64,000 bases of DNA, taken from Rhabditoides inermis. Its lineage: Eukaryota > Nematoda > Chromadorea > Rhabditida > Rhabditidae. The translations under genes were made by a program, and so were the position numbers. The notes beneath the pieces are model-generated. The model had not been told where the DNA came from, made no database searches, and saw nothing but the letters and a program-made list of their open reading frames with translations. Positions within the stretch are counted from its first letter, which is position 1. Every line of letters begins with the position of its first letter. The stretch covers positions 248,001 through 312,000 of the forward strand of contig CAWZYM010000139.1 of NCBI GenBank assembly GCA_963966185.1, read 5' to 3'. Shown in pieces: positions 52,301-63,851 of this stretch.

Positions 52301-53260
52301 CGATCTAGGATCGGTTGTAGCTATCTGAAGCTTGACTTCTGCGAAGATACAGGACCGTTGTGTGCTCACGTTTCAAAATACATGGTGCTCTCGCCCTTGG
52401 TAGCGAGGAGACTGGGGCAAGAGAAGAGAGGGAGAGAGGGGGAGAAAGAGAGAGATGAACGATAACTTTTTCATTCACAAGCAGTTGTGAGAGTTATACA
52501 CAACTGCAATTGGATCTTCTATTCGCATTCAAATTATACTTTTTAGAAAAGCCGAAATGTCTGAAAAAAAAACATTGGGCTTTTTCGTAAAGGTAGATCG
52601 AGGTGTTCTGTCTGTGCATATTCGACGACCGATCTAGGATCGGTTGTAGCTATCTGAAGCTTGACTCCTGCGAAGATACAGGACCGTTGTGTGCTCACGT
52701 TTCAAAATACATGGTGCTCTCGCCCTTGGTAGCGAGGAGACTGGGGCAAGAGAAGAGAGGGAGAGAGGGGGAGAAAGAGAGAGATGAACGATAACTTTTC
52801 ATTCAAAAGCACTTGTGAGAGTTATACACAACTGCAACTGGGTCTTCTATTCGCATTCAAAATATACTTTTTGAAAAACCCGAAATGTTTGAAATACAAT
52901 AAACAATGGTCTTCTTCGTAAAGGTAGATCGAGGTGTTCTGTCTGTGCATTTTCTACGACCGAACTAGGATCGGTTGTAGCTATCTGAAGTTTGACTCCT
53001 GCAAAGATACAGGACCGTTGTGTGCTCACGTTTCAAAATACATGGTGCTCTCGCCCTTGGTAGCGAGGAGACTGGGGCAAGGGGAGAGAGGGAGAGAAGG
53101 GGAGAAAGAGAGAGATAAACGATAACTTTTTTTATTTACAAGCACTTGTGAGAGTTATACACAACTGCAACTGGGTCTTCTGTTCGCATTCAAATTATAC
53201 ATTTTGAAAAACCCGAAATGTCTGAGAAAAACAATGGGCTTTTTCGTAACGAAAATCGAG
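49325..53260 (+). repeat. Heterogeneous satellite zone
   Basis: The anchors are 49325, 49656, 49982, 50307, 50638, 50969, 51296, 51621, 51947, 52274, 52603 and 52934. Monomers here carry many private changes, such as CAACTAGGCC near 50,215, TACATTTTG linkers near 50,245, GACAGGATTG near 50,718 and GGATCAGTTG near 51,332. Three consecutive junctions (near 50,215, 50,540 and 50,875) share the CTAGGCC variant, suggesting local single-monomer duplication. Confidence 0.75.
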
Positions 53261-56241
53261 GTGTTCTGTCTGTGCATATTCGACGACCGATCTAGGATTG
53301 GTTGTAGCTATCTGAAGCTTGACTCCTGCGAAGATACAGGACCGTTGTGTGCTCACGTTTCAAAATACATGGTGCTCTTGCCCTTGGTAGCGAGGAGACT
53401 GGGGCAAGAGAAGAGAGGGAGAGAGGGGGAGAAAGATAGAGATGAACGATAACTTTTCATTCGCAAGCACTTGTGAGAGTTATACACAACTGCAACTAGG
53501 CCTTCTATTCGCATTCAAAATATACTTTTTGAAAAACCCGAAATGTCTGAAATACAATAAACAATGGTCTTCTTCGTGAAGGTAGATCGAGGTGTTCTGT
53601 CTGTGCATATTCGACGACCGATCTAGGATCGGTTGTAGCTATCTGAAGTTTGACTCCTGCGAAGATACAGGACCGTTGTGTGCTCACGTTTCGAAATACA
53701 TGGTGCTCTCGCCCTTGGTAGCGAGGAGACTGGGGCAAGGGAAGAGAGGGAGAGAAGGGGAGAAAGAGAGAGATGAACGATAACTTTTTCATTCACAAGC
53801 ACTTGTGAGAGTTATACACAACTGCAATTGGGGTTTCTATTCGCATTCAAATTATACTTTTTAGAAAAACCGAAATGTCTGAAAAAAACATTGGGCTTTT
53901 TCGTAACGAAAATCGATGTGTTCTGTCTGTGCATATTCGACGACCGATCTAGGATCGGTTGTATCTCTTTGAAGCTTGACTCCTGCGAAGATAGAGGACC
54001 GTTGTGTGCTCACGTTTCAAAATACATGGTGCTCTCGCCCTTGGTAGCGAGGAGACTGGGGCAAGAGAAGAAAGGGAGAGAGGGGGAGGGGAAGAAAGAG
54101 AGAGATGAACGATAACTTTTTCATTCAAAAGCACTTGTGAGAGTTTTACACAACTGCAACTGGGTCTTCTATTCGCATTCAAAATATACTTTTTGAAAAA
54201 CCCGAAATGTTTGAAATACAATAAACAATGGTCTTCTTCGTAAAGGTAGATCGAGGTGTTCTGTCTGTGCATATTCGACGACCGATCTAGGATCGGTTGT
54301 AGCTATCTGAAGCTTGACTCCTGCGAAGATACAGGACCGTTGTGTGCTCACGTTTCAAAATACATGGTGCTCTCGCCCTTGGTAGCGAGGAGACTGGGGC
54401 AAGAGAAGAGAGGGAGAGAGGGGGAGGGGGAGAAAAAGAGAGATGAACGATAACTTTTTCATTCAAAAGCACTTGTGAGAGTTTTACACAACTGCAACTG
54501 GGTCTTCTATTCGCATTCAAAATATACTTTTTGAAAAACCCGAAATGTTTGTAATACAATAAACAATGGTCTTCTTCGTAAAGGTAGATCGAGGTGTTCT
54601 GTCTGTGCATATTCTACGACCGAACTAGGATCGGTTGTAGCTATCTGAAGCTTGACTCCTGCGGAGATACAGGACCGTTGTGTGCTCACGTTTCAAAATA
54701 CATGGTGCTCTCGCCCTTGGTAGCGAGGAGACTGGGGCAAGGGAAGAGAGGGAGAGAGGGGGAGAAAGAGAGAGATGAACGGTAACTTTCTCATTCACAA
54801 GCACTTGTGAGAGTTATACACAACTGCAATTGGATCTTCTATTCGCATTCAAATTATACTTTTTTGAAAAACCCGAAATGTCTGAAAAAAACATTGGGCT
54901 TTTTCGTAAAGGTAGATCGAGGTGTTCTGTCTGTGCATATTCGACGACCGATCTAGGATCGGTTGTATCTAACTGAAGCTTGACTCCTGCGAAGATACAG
55001 GACCGTTGTGTGCTCACGTTTCAAAATACATGGTGCTCTCGCCCTTGGTAGCGAGGAGACTGGGGCAAGAGAAGAGAGGGAGAGAGGGGGAGAAAGAGAG
55101 AGATGAACGATAACTTTTCATTCACAAGCACTTGTGAGAGTTATACACAACTGCAACTGGGTCTTCTATTCGCATTCAAATTATACTTTTTGAAAAACCC
55201 GAAATGTTTGAAATACAATAAACAATGGTCTTCTTCGTAAAGGTAGATCGAGGTGTTCTGTCTGTGCATTTTCTACGACCGAACTAGGATCGGTTGTAGC
55301 TATCTGAAGTTTGACTCCTGCAAAGATACAGGACCGTTGTGTGCTCACGTTTCAAAATACATGGTGCTCTCGCCCTTGGTAGCGAGGAGACTGGGGCAAG
55401 GGGAGAGAGGGAGAGAAGGGGAGAAAGAGAGAGATAAACGATAACTTTTTTTATTTACAAGCACTTGTGAGAGTTATACACAACTGCAACTGGGTCTTCT
55501 GTTCGCATTCAAATTATACATTTTGAAAAACCCGAAATGTCTGAGAAAAACAATGGGCTTTTTCGTAACGAAAATCGAGGTGTTCTGTCTGTGCATATTC
55601 GACGACCGATCTAGGATTGGTTGTAGCTATCTGAAGCTTGACTCCTGCGAAGATACAGGACCGTTGTGTGCTCACGTTTCAAAATACATGGTGCTCTTGC
55701 CCTTGGTAGCGAGGAGACTGGGGCAAGAGAAGAGAGGGAGAGAGGGGGAGAAAGATAGAGATGAACGATAACTTTTCATTCGCAAGCACTTGTGAGAGTT
55801 ATACACAACTGCAACTAGGCCTTCTATTCGCATTCAAAATATACTTTTTGAAAAACCCGAAATGTCTGAAATACAATAAACAATGGTCTTCTTCGTAAAG
55901 GTAGATCGAGGTGTTTTGTCTGTGCATATTCGACGACCGATCTAGGATTGGTTGTAGCTATCTGAAGCTTGACTCCTGCGAAGATACAGGACCGTTGTGT
56001 GCTCACGTTTCAAAATACATGGTGCTCTTGCCCTTGGTAGCGAGGAGACTGGGGCAAGAGAAGAGAGGGAGAGAGGGGGAGAAAGATAGAGATGAACGAT
56101 AACTTTTCATTCGCAAGCACTTGTGAGAGTTATACACAACTGCAACTAGGCCTTCTATTCGCATTCAAAATATACTTTTTGAAAAACCCGAAATGTCTGA
56201 AATACAATAAACAATGGTCTTCTTCGTAAAGGTAGATCGAG
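53261..56241 (+). repeat. 2,981-bp nine-monomer unit, copy 1
   Basis: The anchors 53592, 53918, 54256, 54594, 54922, 55253, 55580 and 55911 recur 2,981 bp later. The shared markers are CGTGAAGGTAG near 53,576, a GTTTCGAAATAC variant near 53,691, two 338-bp spacings, CGGTAACTTTCTC near 54,780 and GGATTGG near 55,616. The exact left limit is uncertain because the monomer at 53261 is itself similar to that at 56242. Confidence 0.8.
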
Positions 56242-59222
56242 GTGTTCTGTCTGTGCATATTCGACGACCGATCTAGGATTGGTTGTAGCTATCTGAAGCT
56301 TGACTCCTGCGAAGATACAGGACCGTTGTGTGCTCACGTTTCAAAATACATGGTGCTCTTGCCCTTGGTAGCGAGGAGACTGGGGCAAGAGAAGAGAGGG
56401 AGAGAGGGGGAGAAAGATAGAGATGAACGATAACTTTTCATTCGCAAGCACTTGTGAGAGTTATACACAACTGCAACTAGGCCTTCTATTCGCATTCAAA
56501 ATATACTTTTTGAAAAACCCGAAATGTCTGAAATACAATAAACAATGGTCTTCTTCGTGAAGGTAGATCGAGGTGTTCTGTCTGTGCATATTCGACGACC
56601 GATCTAGGATCGGTTGTAGCTATCTGAAGTTTGACTCCTGCGAAGATACAGGACCGTTGTGTGCTCACGTTTCGAAATACATGGTGCTCTCGCCCTTGGT
56701 AGCGAGGAGACTGGGGCAAGGGAAGAGAGGGAGAGAAGGGGAGAAAGAGAGAGATGAACGATAACTTTTTCATTCACAAGCACTTGTGAGAGTTATACAC
56801 AACTGCAATTGGGGTTTCTATTCGCATTCAAATTATACTTTTTAGAAAAACCGAAATGTCTGAAAAAAACATTGGGCTTTTTCGTAACGAAAATCGATGT
56901 GTTCTGTCTGTGCATATTCGACGACCGATCTAGGATCGGTTGTATCTCTTTGAAGCTTGACTCCTGCGAAGATAGAGGACCGTTGTGTGCTCACGTTTTA
57001 AAATACATGGTGCTCTCGCCCTTGGTAGCGAGGAGACTGGGGCAAGAGAAGAAAGGGAGAGAGGGGGAGGGGAAGAAAGAGAGAGATGAACGATAACTTT
57101 TTCATTCAAAAGCACTTGTGAGAGTTTTACACAACTGCAACTGGGTCTTCTATTCGCATTCAAAATATACTTTTTGAAAAACCCGAAATGTTTGAAATAC
57201 AATAAACAATGGTCTTCTTCGTAAAGGTAGATCGAGGTGTTCTGTCTGTGCATATTCGACGACCGATCTAGGATCGGTTGTAGCTATCTGAAGCTTGACT
57301 CCTGCGAAGATACAGGACCGTTGTGTGCTCACGTTTCAAAATACATGGTGCTCTCGCCCTTGGTAGCGAGGAGACTGGGGCAAGAGAAGAGAGGGAGAGA
57401 GGGGGAGGGGGAGAAAAAGAGAGATGAACGATAACTTTTTCATTCAAAAGCACTTGTGAGAGTTTTACACAACTGCAACTGGGTCTTCTATTCGCATTCA
57501 AAATATACTTTTTGAAAAACCCGAAATGTTTGTAATACAATAAACAATGGTCTTCTTCGTAAAGGTAGATCGAGGTGTTCTGTCTGTGCATATTCTACGA
57601 CCGAACTAGGATCGGTTGTAGCTATCTGAAGCTTGACTCCTGCGGAGATACAGGACCGTTGTGTGCTCACGTTTCAAAATACATGGTGCTCTCGCCCTTG
57701 GTAGCGAGGAGACTGGGGCAAGGGAAGAGAGGGAGAGAGGGGGAGAAAGAGAGAGATGAACGGTAACTTTCTCATTCACAAGCACTTGTGAGAGTTATAC
57801 ACAACTGCAATTGGATCTTCTATTCGCATTCAAATTATACTTTTTTGAAAAACCCGAAATGTCTGAAAAAAACATTGGGCTTTTTCGTAAAGGTAGATCG
57901 AGGTGTTCTGTCTGTGCATATTCGACGACCGATCTAGGATCGGTTGTATCTAACTGAAGCTTGACTCCTGCGAAGATACAGGACCGTTGTGTGCTCACGT
58001 TTCAAAATACATGGTGCTCTCGCCCTTGGTAGCGAGGAGACTGGGGCAAGAGAAGAGAGGGAGAGAGGGGGAGAAAGAGAGAGATGAACGATAACTTTTC
58101 ATTCACAAGCACTTGTGAGAGTTATACACAACTGCAACTGGGTCTTCTATTCGCATTCAAATTATACTTTTTGAAAAACCCGAAATGTTTGAAATACAAT
58201 AAACAATGGTCTTCTTCGTAAAGGTAGATCGAGGTGTTCTGTCTGTGCATTTTCTACGACCGAACTAGGATCGGTTGTAGCTATCTGAAGTTTGACTCCT
58301 GCAAAGATACAGGACCGTTGTGTGCTCACGTTTCAAAATACATGGTGCTCTCGCCCTTGGTAGCGAGGAGACTGGGGCAAGGGGAGAGAGGGAGAGAAGG
58401 GGAGAAAGAGAGAGATAAACGATAACTTTTTTTATTTACAAGCACTTGTGAGAGTTATACACAACTGCAACTGGGTCTTCTGTTCGCATTCAAATTATAC
58501 ATTTTGAAAAACCCGAAATGTCTGAGAAAAACAATGGGCTTTTTCGTAACGAAAATCGAGGTGTTCTGTCTGTGCATATTCGACGACCGATCTAGGATTG
58601 GTTGTAGCTATCTGAAGCTTGACTCCTGCGAAGATACAGGACCGTTGTGTGCTCACGTTTCAAAATACATGGTGCTCTTGCCCTTGGTAGCGAGGAGACT
58701 GGGGCAAGAGAAGAGAGGGAGAGAGGGGGAGAAAGATAGAGATGAACGATAACTTTTCATTCGCAAGCACTTGTGAGAGTTATACACAACTGCAACTAGG
58801 CCTTCTATTCGCATTCAAAATATACTTTTTGAAAAACCCGAAATGTCTGAAATACAATAAACAATGGTCTTCTTCGTAAAGGTAGATCGAGGTGTTTTGT
58901 CTGTGCATATTCGACGACCGATCTAGGATTGGTTGTAGCTATCTGAAGCTTGACTCCTGCGAAGATACAGGACCGTTGTGTGCTCACGTTTCAAAATACA
59001 TGGTGCTCTTGCCCTTGGTAGCGAGGAGACTGGGGCAAGAGAAGAGAGGGAGAGAGGGGGAGAAAGATAGAGATGAACGATAACTTTTCATTCGCAAGCA
59101 CTTGTGAGAGTTATACACAACTGCAACTAGGCCTTCTATTCGCATTCAAAATATACTTTTTGAAAAACCCGAAATGTCTGAAATACAATAAACAATGGTC
59201 TTCTTCGTAAAGGTAGATCGAG
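56242..59222 (+). repeat. 2,981-bp nine-monomer unit, copy 2
   Basis: This second copy is anchored at 56573, 56899, 57237, 57575, 57903, 58234, 58561 and 58892. Its first monomer (56242) is also almost a direct duplicate of 55911, so a single-monomer duplication sits at the joint. CACGTTTTAAAATAC near 56,993 distinguishes it from copy 1. Confidence 0.8.
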
Positions 59223-61202
59223 GTGTTCTGTCTGTGCATATTCGACGACCGATCTAGGATCGGTTGTAGCTATCTGAAGCTTGACTCCTGCGAAGATACA
59301 GGACCGTTGTGTGCTCACGTTTCAAAATACATGGTGCTCTCGCCCTTGGTAGCGAGGAGACTGGGGCAAGAGAAGAGAGGGAGAGAGGGGGAGAAAGAGA
59401 GAGATGAACGATAACTTTTCATTCAAAAGCACTTGTGAGAGTTATACACAACTGCAACTGGGTCTTCTATTCGCATTCAAAATATACTTTTTGAAAAACC
59501 CGAAATGTTTGAAATACAATAAACAATGGTCTTCTTCGTAAAGGTAGATCGAGGTGTTCTGTCTGTGCATTTTCTACGACCGAACTAGGATCGGTTGTAG
59601 CTATCTGAAGTTTGACTCCTGCAAAGATACAGGACCGTTGTGTGCTCACGTTTCAAAATACATGGTGCTCTCGCCCTTGGTAGCGAGGAGACTGGGGCAA
59701 GGGGAGAGAGGGAGAGAAGGGGAGAAAGAGAGAGAGAAACGATAACTTTTTTATTTACAAGCACTTGTGAGAGTTATACACAACTGCAACTGGGTCTTCT
59801 GTTCGCATTCAAATTATACATTTTGAAAAACCCGAAATGTCTGAGAAAAACAATGGGCTTTTTCGTAACGAAAATCGAGGTGTTCTGTCTGTGCATATTC
59901 GACGACCGATCTAGGATTGGTTGTAGCTATCTGAAGCTTGACTCCTGCGAAGATACAGGACCGTTGTGTGCTCACGTTTCAAAATACATGGTGCTCTTGC
60001 CCTTGGTAGCGAGGAGACTGGGGCAAGAGAAGAGAGGGAGAGAGGGGGAGAAAGATAGAGATGAACGATAACTTTTCATTCGCAAGCACTTGTGAGAGTT
60101 ATACACAACTGCAACTAGGCCTTCTATTCGCATTCAAAATATACTTTTTGAAAAACCCGAAATGTCTGAAATACAATAAACAATGGTCTTCTTCGTAAAG
60201 GTAGATCGAGGTGTTCTGTCTGTGCATATTCGACGACCGATCTAGGATCGGTTGTAGCTATCTGAAGTTTGACTCCTGCGAAGATACAGGACCGTTGTGT
60301 GCTCACGTTTCGAAATACATGGTGCTCTCGCCCTTGGTAGCGAGGAGACTGGGGCAAGGGAAGAGAGGGAGAGAAGGGGAGAAAGAGAGAGATGAACGAT
60401 AACTTTTTCATTCACAAGCACTTGTGAGAGTTATACACAACTGCAATTGGGGTTTCTATTCGCATTCAATTTATACTTTTTAGAAAAACCGAAATGTCTG
60501 AAAAAAACATTGGGCTTTTTCGTAACGAAAATCGATGTGTTCTGTCTGTGCATATTCGACGACCGATCTAGGATCGGTTGTATCTCTTTGAAGCTTGACT
60601 CCTGCAAAGATAGAGGACCGTTGTGTGCTCACGTTTCAAAATACATGGTGCTCTCGCCCTTGGTAGCGAGGAGACTGGGGCAAGAGAAGAAAGGGAGAGA
60701 GGGGGAGGGGAAGAAAGAGAGAGATGAACGATAACTTTTTCATTCAAAAGCACTTGTGAGAGTTTTACACAACTGCAACTGGGTCTTCTATTCGCATTCA
60801 AAATATACTTTTTGAAAAACCCGAAATGTTTGAAATACAATAAACAATGGTCTTCTTCGTAAAGGTAGATCGAGGTGTTCTGTCTGTGCATATTCTACGA
60901 CCGATTCAGGATCGGTTGTAGCTATCTGAAGCTTGACTTCTGAAAAGTTACAGAACCGTTGTGTGCTCACGTTTCAAAATACATGGTGCTCTCGCCCTTG
61001 GTAGCGAGGAGACTGGGGCAAGGGAAGAGAGGGAGAGAGGGGGAGAAAGAGAGAGATGAACGATAACTTTTTCATTCACAAGCACTTGTGAGAGTTATAC
61101 ACAACTGCAATTGGATCTTCTATTCGCATTCAAATTATACTTTTTTGAAAAACCCGAAATGTCTGAAAAAAACATTGGGCTTTTTCGTAAAGGTAGATCG
61201 AG
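59223..61202 (+). repeat. Segment collinear with 52.6-54.3 kb
   Basis: The anchors 59223, 59554, 59880, 60211 and 60537 match 52603, 52934, 53261, 53592 and 53918 at a shift of 6,619-6,620 bp. The monomer at 60875 departs from the pattern, with CGATTCAGG in the dyad and TTCTGAAAAGTTACAGAACC in place of the usual stem region near 60,940. Confidence 0.72.
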
Positions 61203-63506
61203 GTGTTCTGTCTGTGCATATTCGACGACCGATCTAGGATCGGTTGTAGCTATCTGAAGCTTGACTCCTGCGGAGATACAGGACCGTTGTGTGCTCACGT
61301 TTCAAAATACATGGTGCTCTCGCCCTTGGTAGCGAGGAGACTGGGGCAAGGGAAGAGAGGGAGAGAGGGGGAGAAAGAGAGAGATGAACGATAAGTTTTT
61401 CATTCACAAGCACTCGTGAGAGTTATACACAACTGCATTTGGATTTTCTATTCGCATTCAAATTATACTTTTTTGAAAAAAAACCCGAAATGTCTGAAAA
61501 AAAACATTGGGCTTTTTCGTAAAGGTAGATCGAGGTGTTCTGTCTGTGCATATTCGACGACCGATCTAGGATCGGTTGTATCTCTTTGAAGCTTGACTCC
61601 TGCGAAGATACAGGACCGTTGTGTGCTCACGTTTCAAAATACATGGTGCTCTCGCCCTTGGTAGCGAGGAGACTGGGGCAAGAGAAGAGAGGGAGAGAGG
61701 GGGAGGGGGAGAAAAAGAGAGATGAACGATAACTTTTTCATTCAAAAGCACTTGTGAGAGTTTTACACAACTGCAACTGGGTCTTCTATTCGCATTCAAA
61801 ATATACTTTTTGAAAAACCCGAAATGTTTGTAATACAATAAACAATGGTCTTCTTCGTAAAGGTAGATCGAGGTGTTCTGTCTGTGCATATTCTACGACC
61901 GAACTAGGATCGGTTGTAGCTATCTGAAGCTTGACTCCTGCGGAGATACAGGACCGTTGTGTGCTCACGTTTCAAAATACATGGTGCTCTCGCCCTTGGT
62001 AGCGAGGAGACTGGGGCAAGGGAAGAGAGGGAGAGAGGGGGAGAAAGAGAGAGATGAACGGTAACTTTCTCATTCACAAGCACTTGTGAGAGTTATACAC
62101 AACTGCAATTGGATCTTCTATCCGCATTCAAATTATACTTTTTTGAAAAACCCGAAATGTCTGAAAAAAACATTGGGCTTTTTCGTAAAGGTAGATCGAG
62201 GTGTTCTGTCTGTGCATATTCGACGACCGATCTAGGATCGGTTGTATCTAACTGAAGCTTGACTCCTGCGAAGATACAGGACCGTTGTGTGCTCACGTTT
62301 CAAAATACATGGTGCTCTCGCCCTTGGTAGCGAGGAGACTGGGGCAAGAGAAGAGAGGGAGAGAGGGGGAGAAAGAGAGAGATGAACGATAACTTTTCAT
62401 TCACAAGCACTTGTGAGAGTTATACACAACTGCAACTGGGTCTTCTATTCGCATTCAAAATATACTTTTTGAAAAACCCGAAACGTTTGAAATACAATAA
62501 ACAATGGTCTTCTTCGTAAAGGTAGATCGAGGTGTTCTGTCTGTGCATATTCTACGACCGAACTAGGATCGGTTGTAGCTATCTGAAATTGGACTCCTGC
62601 AAAGATACAGGACCGTTGTGTGCTCACGTTTCAAAATACATGGTGCTCTTGCCCTTGGTAGCGAGGAGACTGGGGCAAGAGAAGAGAGGGAGAGAGGAGG
62701 AGAAAGATAGAGATGAACGATAACTTTTCATTCACAAGCACTTGTGAGAGTTAAACACAACTGCAACTAGGCCTTCTATTCGCATTCAAAATATACTTTT
62801 TGAAAAACCCGAAATGTCTGAAATACAATAAACAATGGTCTTCTTCGTAAAGGTAGATCGAGGTGTTCTGTCTGTGCATATTCGACGACCGATCTAGGAT
62901 CGGTTGTAGCTATCTGAAGTTTGACTCCTGCGAAGATACAGGACCGTTGTGTGCTCACGTTTCGAAATACATGGTGCTCTCGCCCTTGGTAGCGAGGAGA
63001 CTGGGGCAAGGGAAGAGAGGGAGAGAAGGGGAGAAAGAGAGAGATGAACGATAACTTTTTCATTCACAAGCACTTGTGAGAGTTATACACAACTGCAATT
63101 GGATCTTCTATTCGCATTCAAATTATACTTTTTAGAAAAACCGAAATGTCTGAAAAAAAACATTGGGCTTTTTCGTAAAGGTAGATCGAGGTGTTCTGTC
63201 TGTGCATATTCGACGACCGATCTAGGATCGGTTGTAGCTATCTGAAGCTTGACTCCTGCGAAGATACAAGACCGTTGTGTGCTCACGTTTCAAAATACAT
63301 GGTGCTCTTGCCCTTGGTAGCGAGAAGACTGGGGCAAGAGAAGAGAGGTAGAGAGGGGGAGAAAGAGAGAGATAAACGATAACTTTTTCACTTGTGAGAG
63401 TTGGACACAACTGCAACTGGTTCTTCTATTAGCATTCAAATTATACTTTCAGAAAAGCCCGAAATGTCTGAAAAAAACAATGGGCTTCTTCGTAACGAAA
63501 ATCGGT
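61203..63506 (+). repeat. Satellite monomers approaching the array edge
   Basis: The anchors are 61203, 61535, 61873, 62201, 62532, 62863 and 63191. The pair 61873-62201 repeats 57575-57903 at a shift of 4,298 bp. Private changes accumulate toward the right: CACTCGTGAG near 61,413, CTATCCGCATTC near 62,119, TGAAATTGGAC near 62,587, a deletion joining TTTTTCA to CTTGTGAG near 63,390, and CTATTAGCATTC near 63,426. The last spacing (63191-63507) is only 316 bp. Confidence 0.78.
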
Positions 63507-63725
63507 GTTTTCTGTCTGTGCATATTCGACGACCGATCTAGGATCGGTTGTAGCTATCTGAAGCTTGACTCCTGCGGAGGTACAGGACCGTTGTGTGCTC
63601 ACGTTTCAAAATACATGGTGCTCTCGCCCTTGGTAGCGAGGAGACTGGGGCAAGGGAAGAGAGGTAGGTTTCAAAATACATGGTGCTCTCGCCCTTGGTA
63701 GCGAGGAGACTGGGGCAAGGGAAGA
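63507..63725 (+). repeat. Terminal truncated monomer with internal 58-bp duplication
   Basis: The last monomer runs from its anchor into the purine tract and stops. Bases 63,603-63,660 are repeated exactly at 63,668-63,725, a 65-bp shift. The second copy breaks off at GGGAAGA, after which unrelated sequence begins. The array therefore ends inside the polypurine tract. Confidence 0.85.
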
Positions 63726-63735
63726 AAGCGCGTTC

Positions 63736-63758
63736 GAGGATGGATCAAAGCCATCCTC
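63736..63758. repeat. Perfect 8-bp inverted repeat in the flank
   Basis: The arms GAGGATGG (63,736-63,743) and CCATCCTC (63,751-63,758) flank ATCAAAG. It lies 10 bp beyond the last satellite base. A terminator is unlikely because no T run follows; a protein site or chance palindrome is possible. Confidence 0.6.
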
Positions 63759-63838
63759 ACTTCTCATTTTCCCGTCCCCGCGAGCGGTTGCCCCTTCCCG
63801 CGCTCCCTCGAATGACCACCCGACGACAATGAAAGTCA

Positions 63839-63851
63839 CCGCCGCCGCCGC
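63839..63851 (+). repeat. Short CCG triplet run
   Basis: Four CCG triplets plus one base stand in a row, in a GC-rich context. It is too short to be remarkable. Confidence 0.6.

Larger units (their letters stand above)
1..63725. repeat. Satellite array, ~325-331 bp monomer, about 196 copies
   Basis: The whole interval is head-to-tail copies of one monomer in a single orientation. I located about 196 occurrences of the anchor GTGTTCTGTCTG or GTTTTCTGTCTG between 55 and 63,507. Most spacings are 324-333 bp. Recurrent exceptions are 338 bp (6-bp insertion in the purine tract), 298 and 291 bp (33-bp deletion of that tract) and 287 bp (37-bp linker deletion). No other sequence interrupts the array. 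The left end is cut by the window, so the true array is longer. Such size, uniform orientation and nested duplications are known for eukaryotic centromeric, pericentromeric or subtelomeric satellites; which of these applies cannot be told from sequence alone. A length near 330 bp would suit two nucleosomes, which is an inference. Confidence 0.97.

Noticed and set aside
63661..63672. Telomeric repeat remnant (GGTAGGTTT) at the array end
   Set aside because: There is a single occurrence created by the 65-bp duplication joint, with no tandem TTAGG or TTAGGG units.
1..63725. rDNA intergenic spacer sub-repeats (some insects have ~330-bp spacer repeats)
   Set aside because: No 18S, 28S or recognisable Pol I promoter is visible in 64 kb, and 63 kb is too long for a usual spacer. 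The flank does not resemble rRNA that I recognise.
1..63725. CRISPR array
   Set aside because: The repeated unit is the whole ~330 bp, with no unique spacers between short repeats.
1..63725. Transposable element origin (terminal repeats, target-site duplications, transposase)
   Set aside because: No transposase or reverse transcriptase similarity is visible and there are no terminal inverted or long terminal repeats. The monomer joints are plain head-to-tail.
1..63725. Internal dimer structure of the ~330-bp monomer (two ~165-bp halves)
   Set aside because: Reading the two halves against each other shows no convincing shared sequence.
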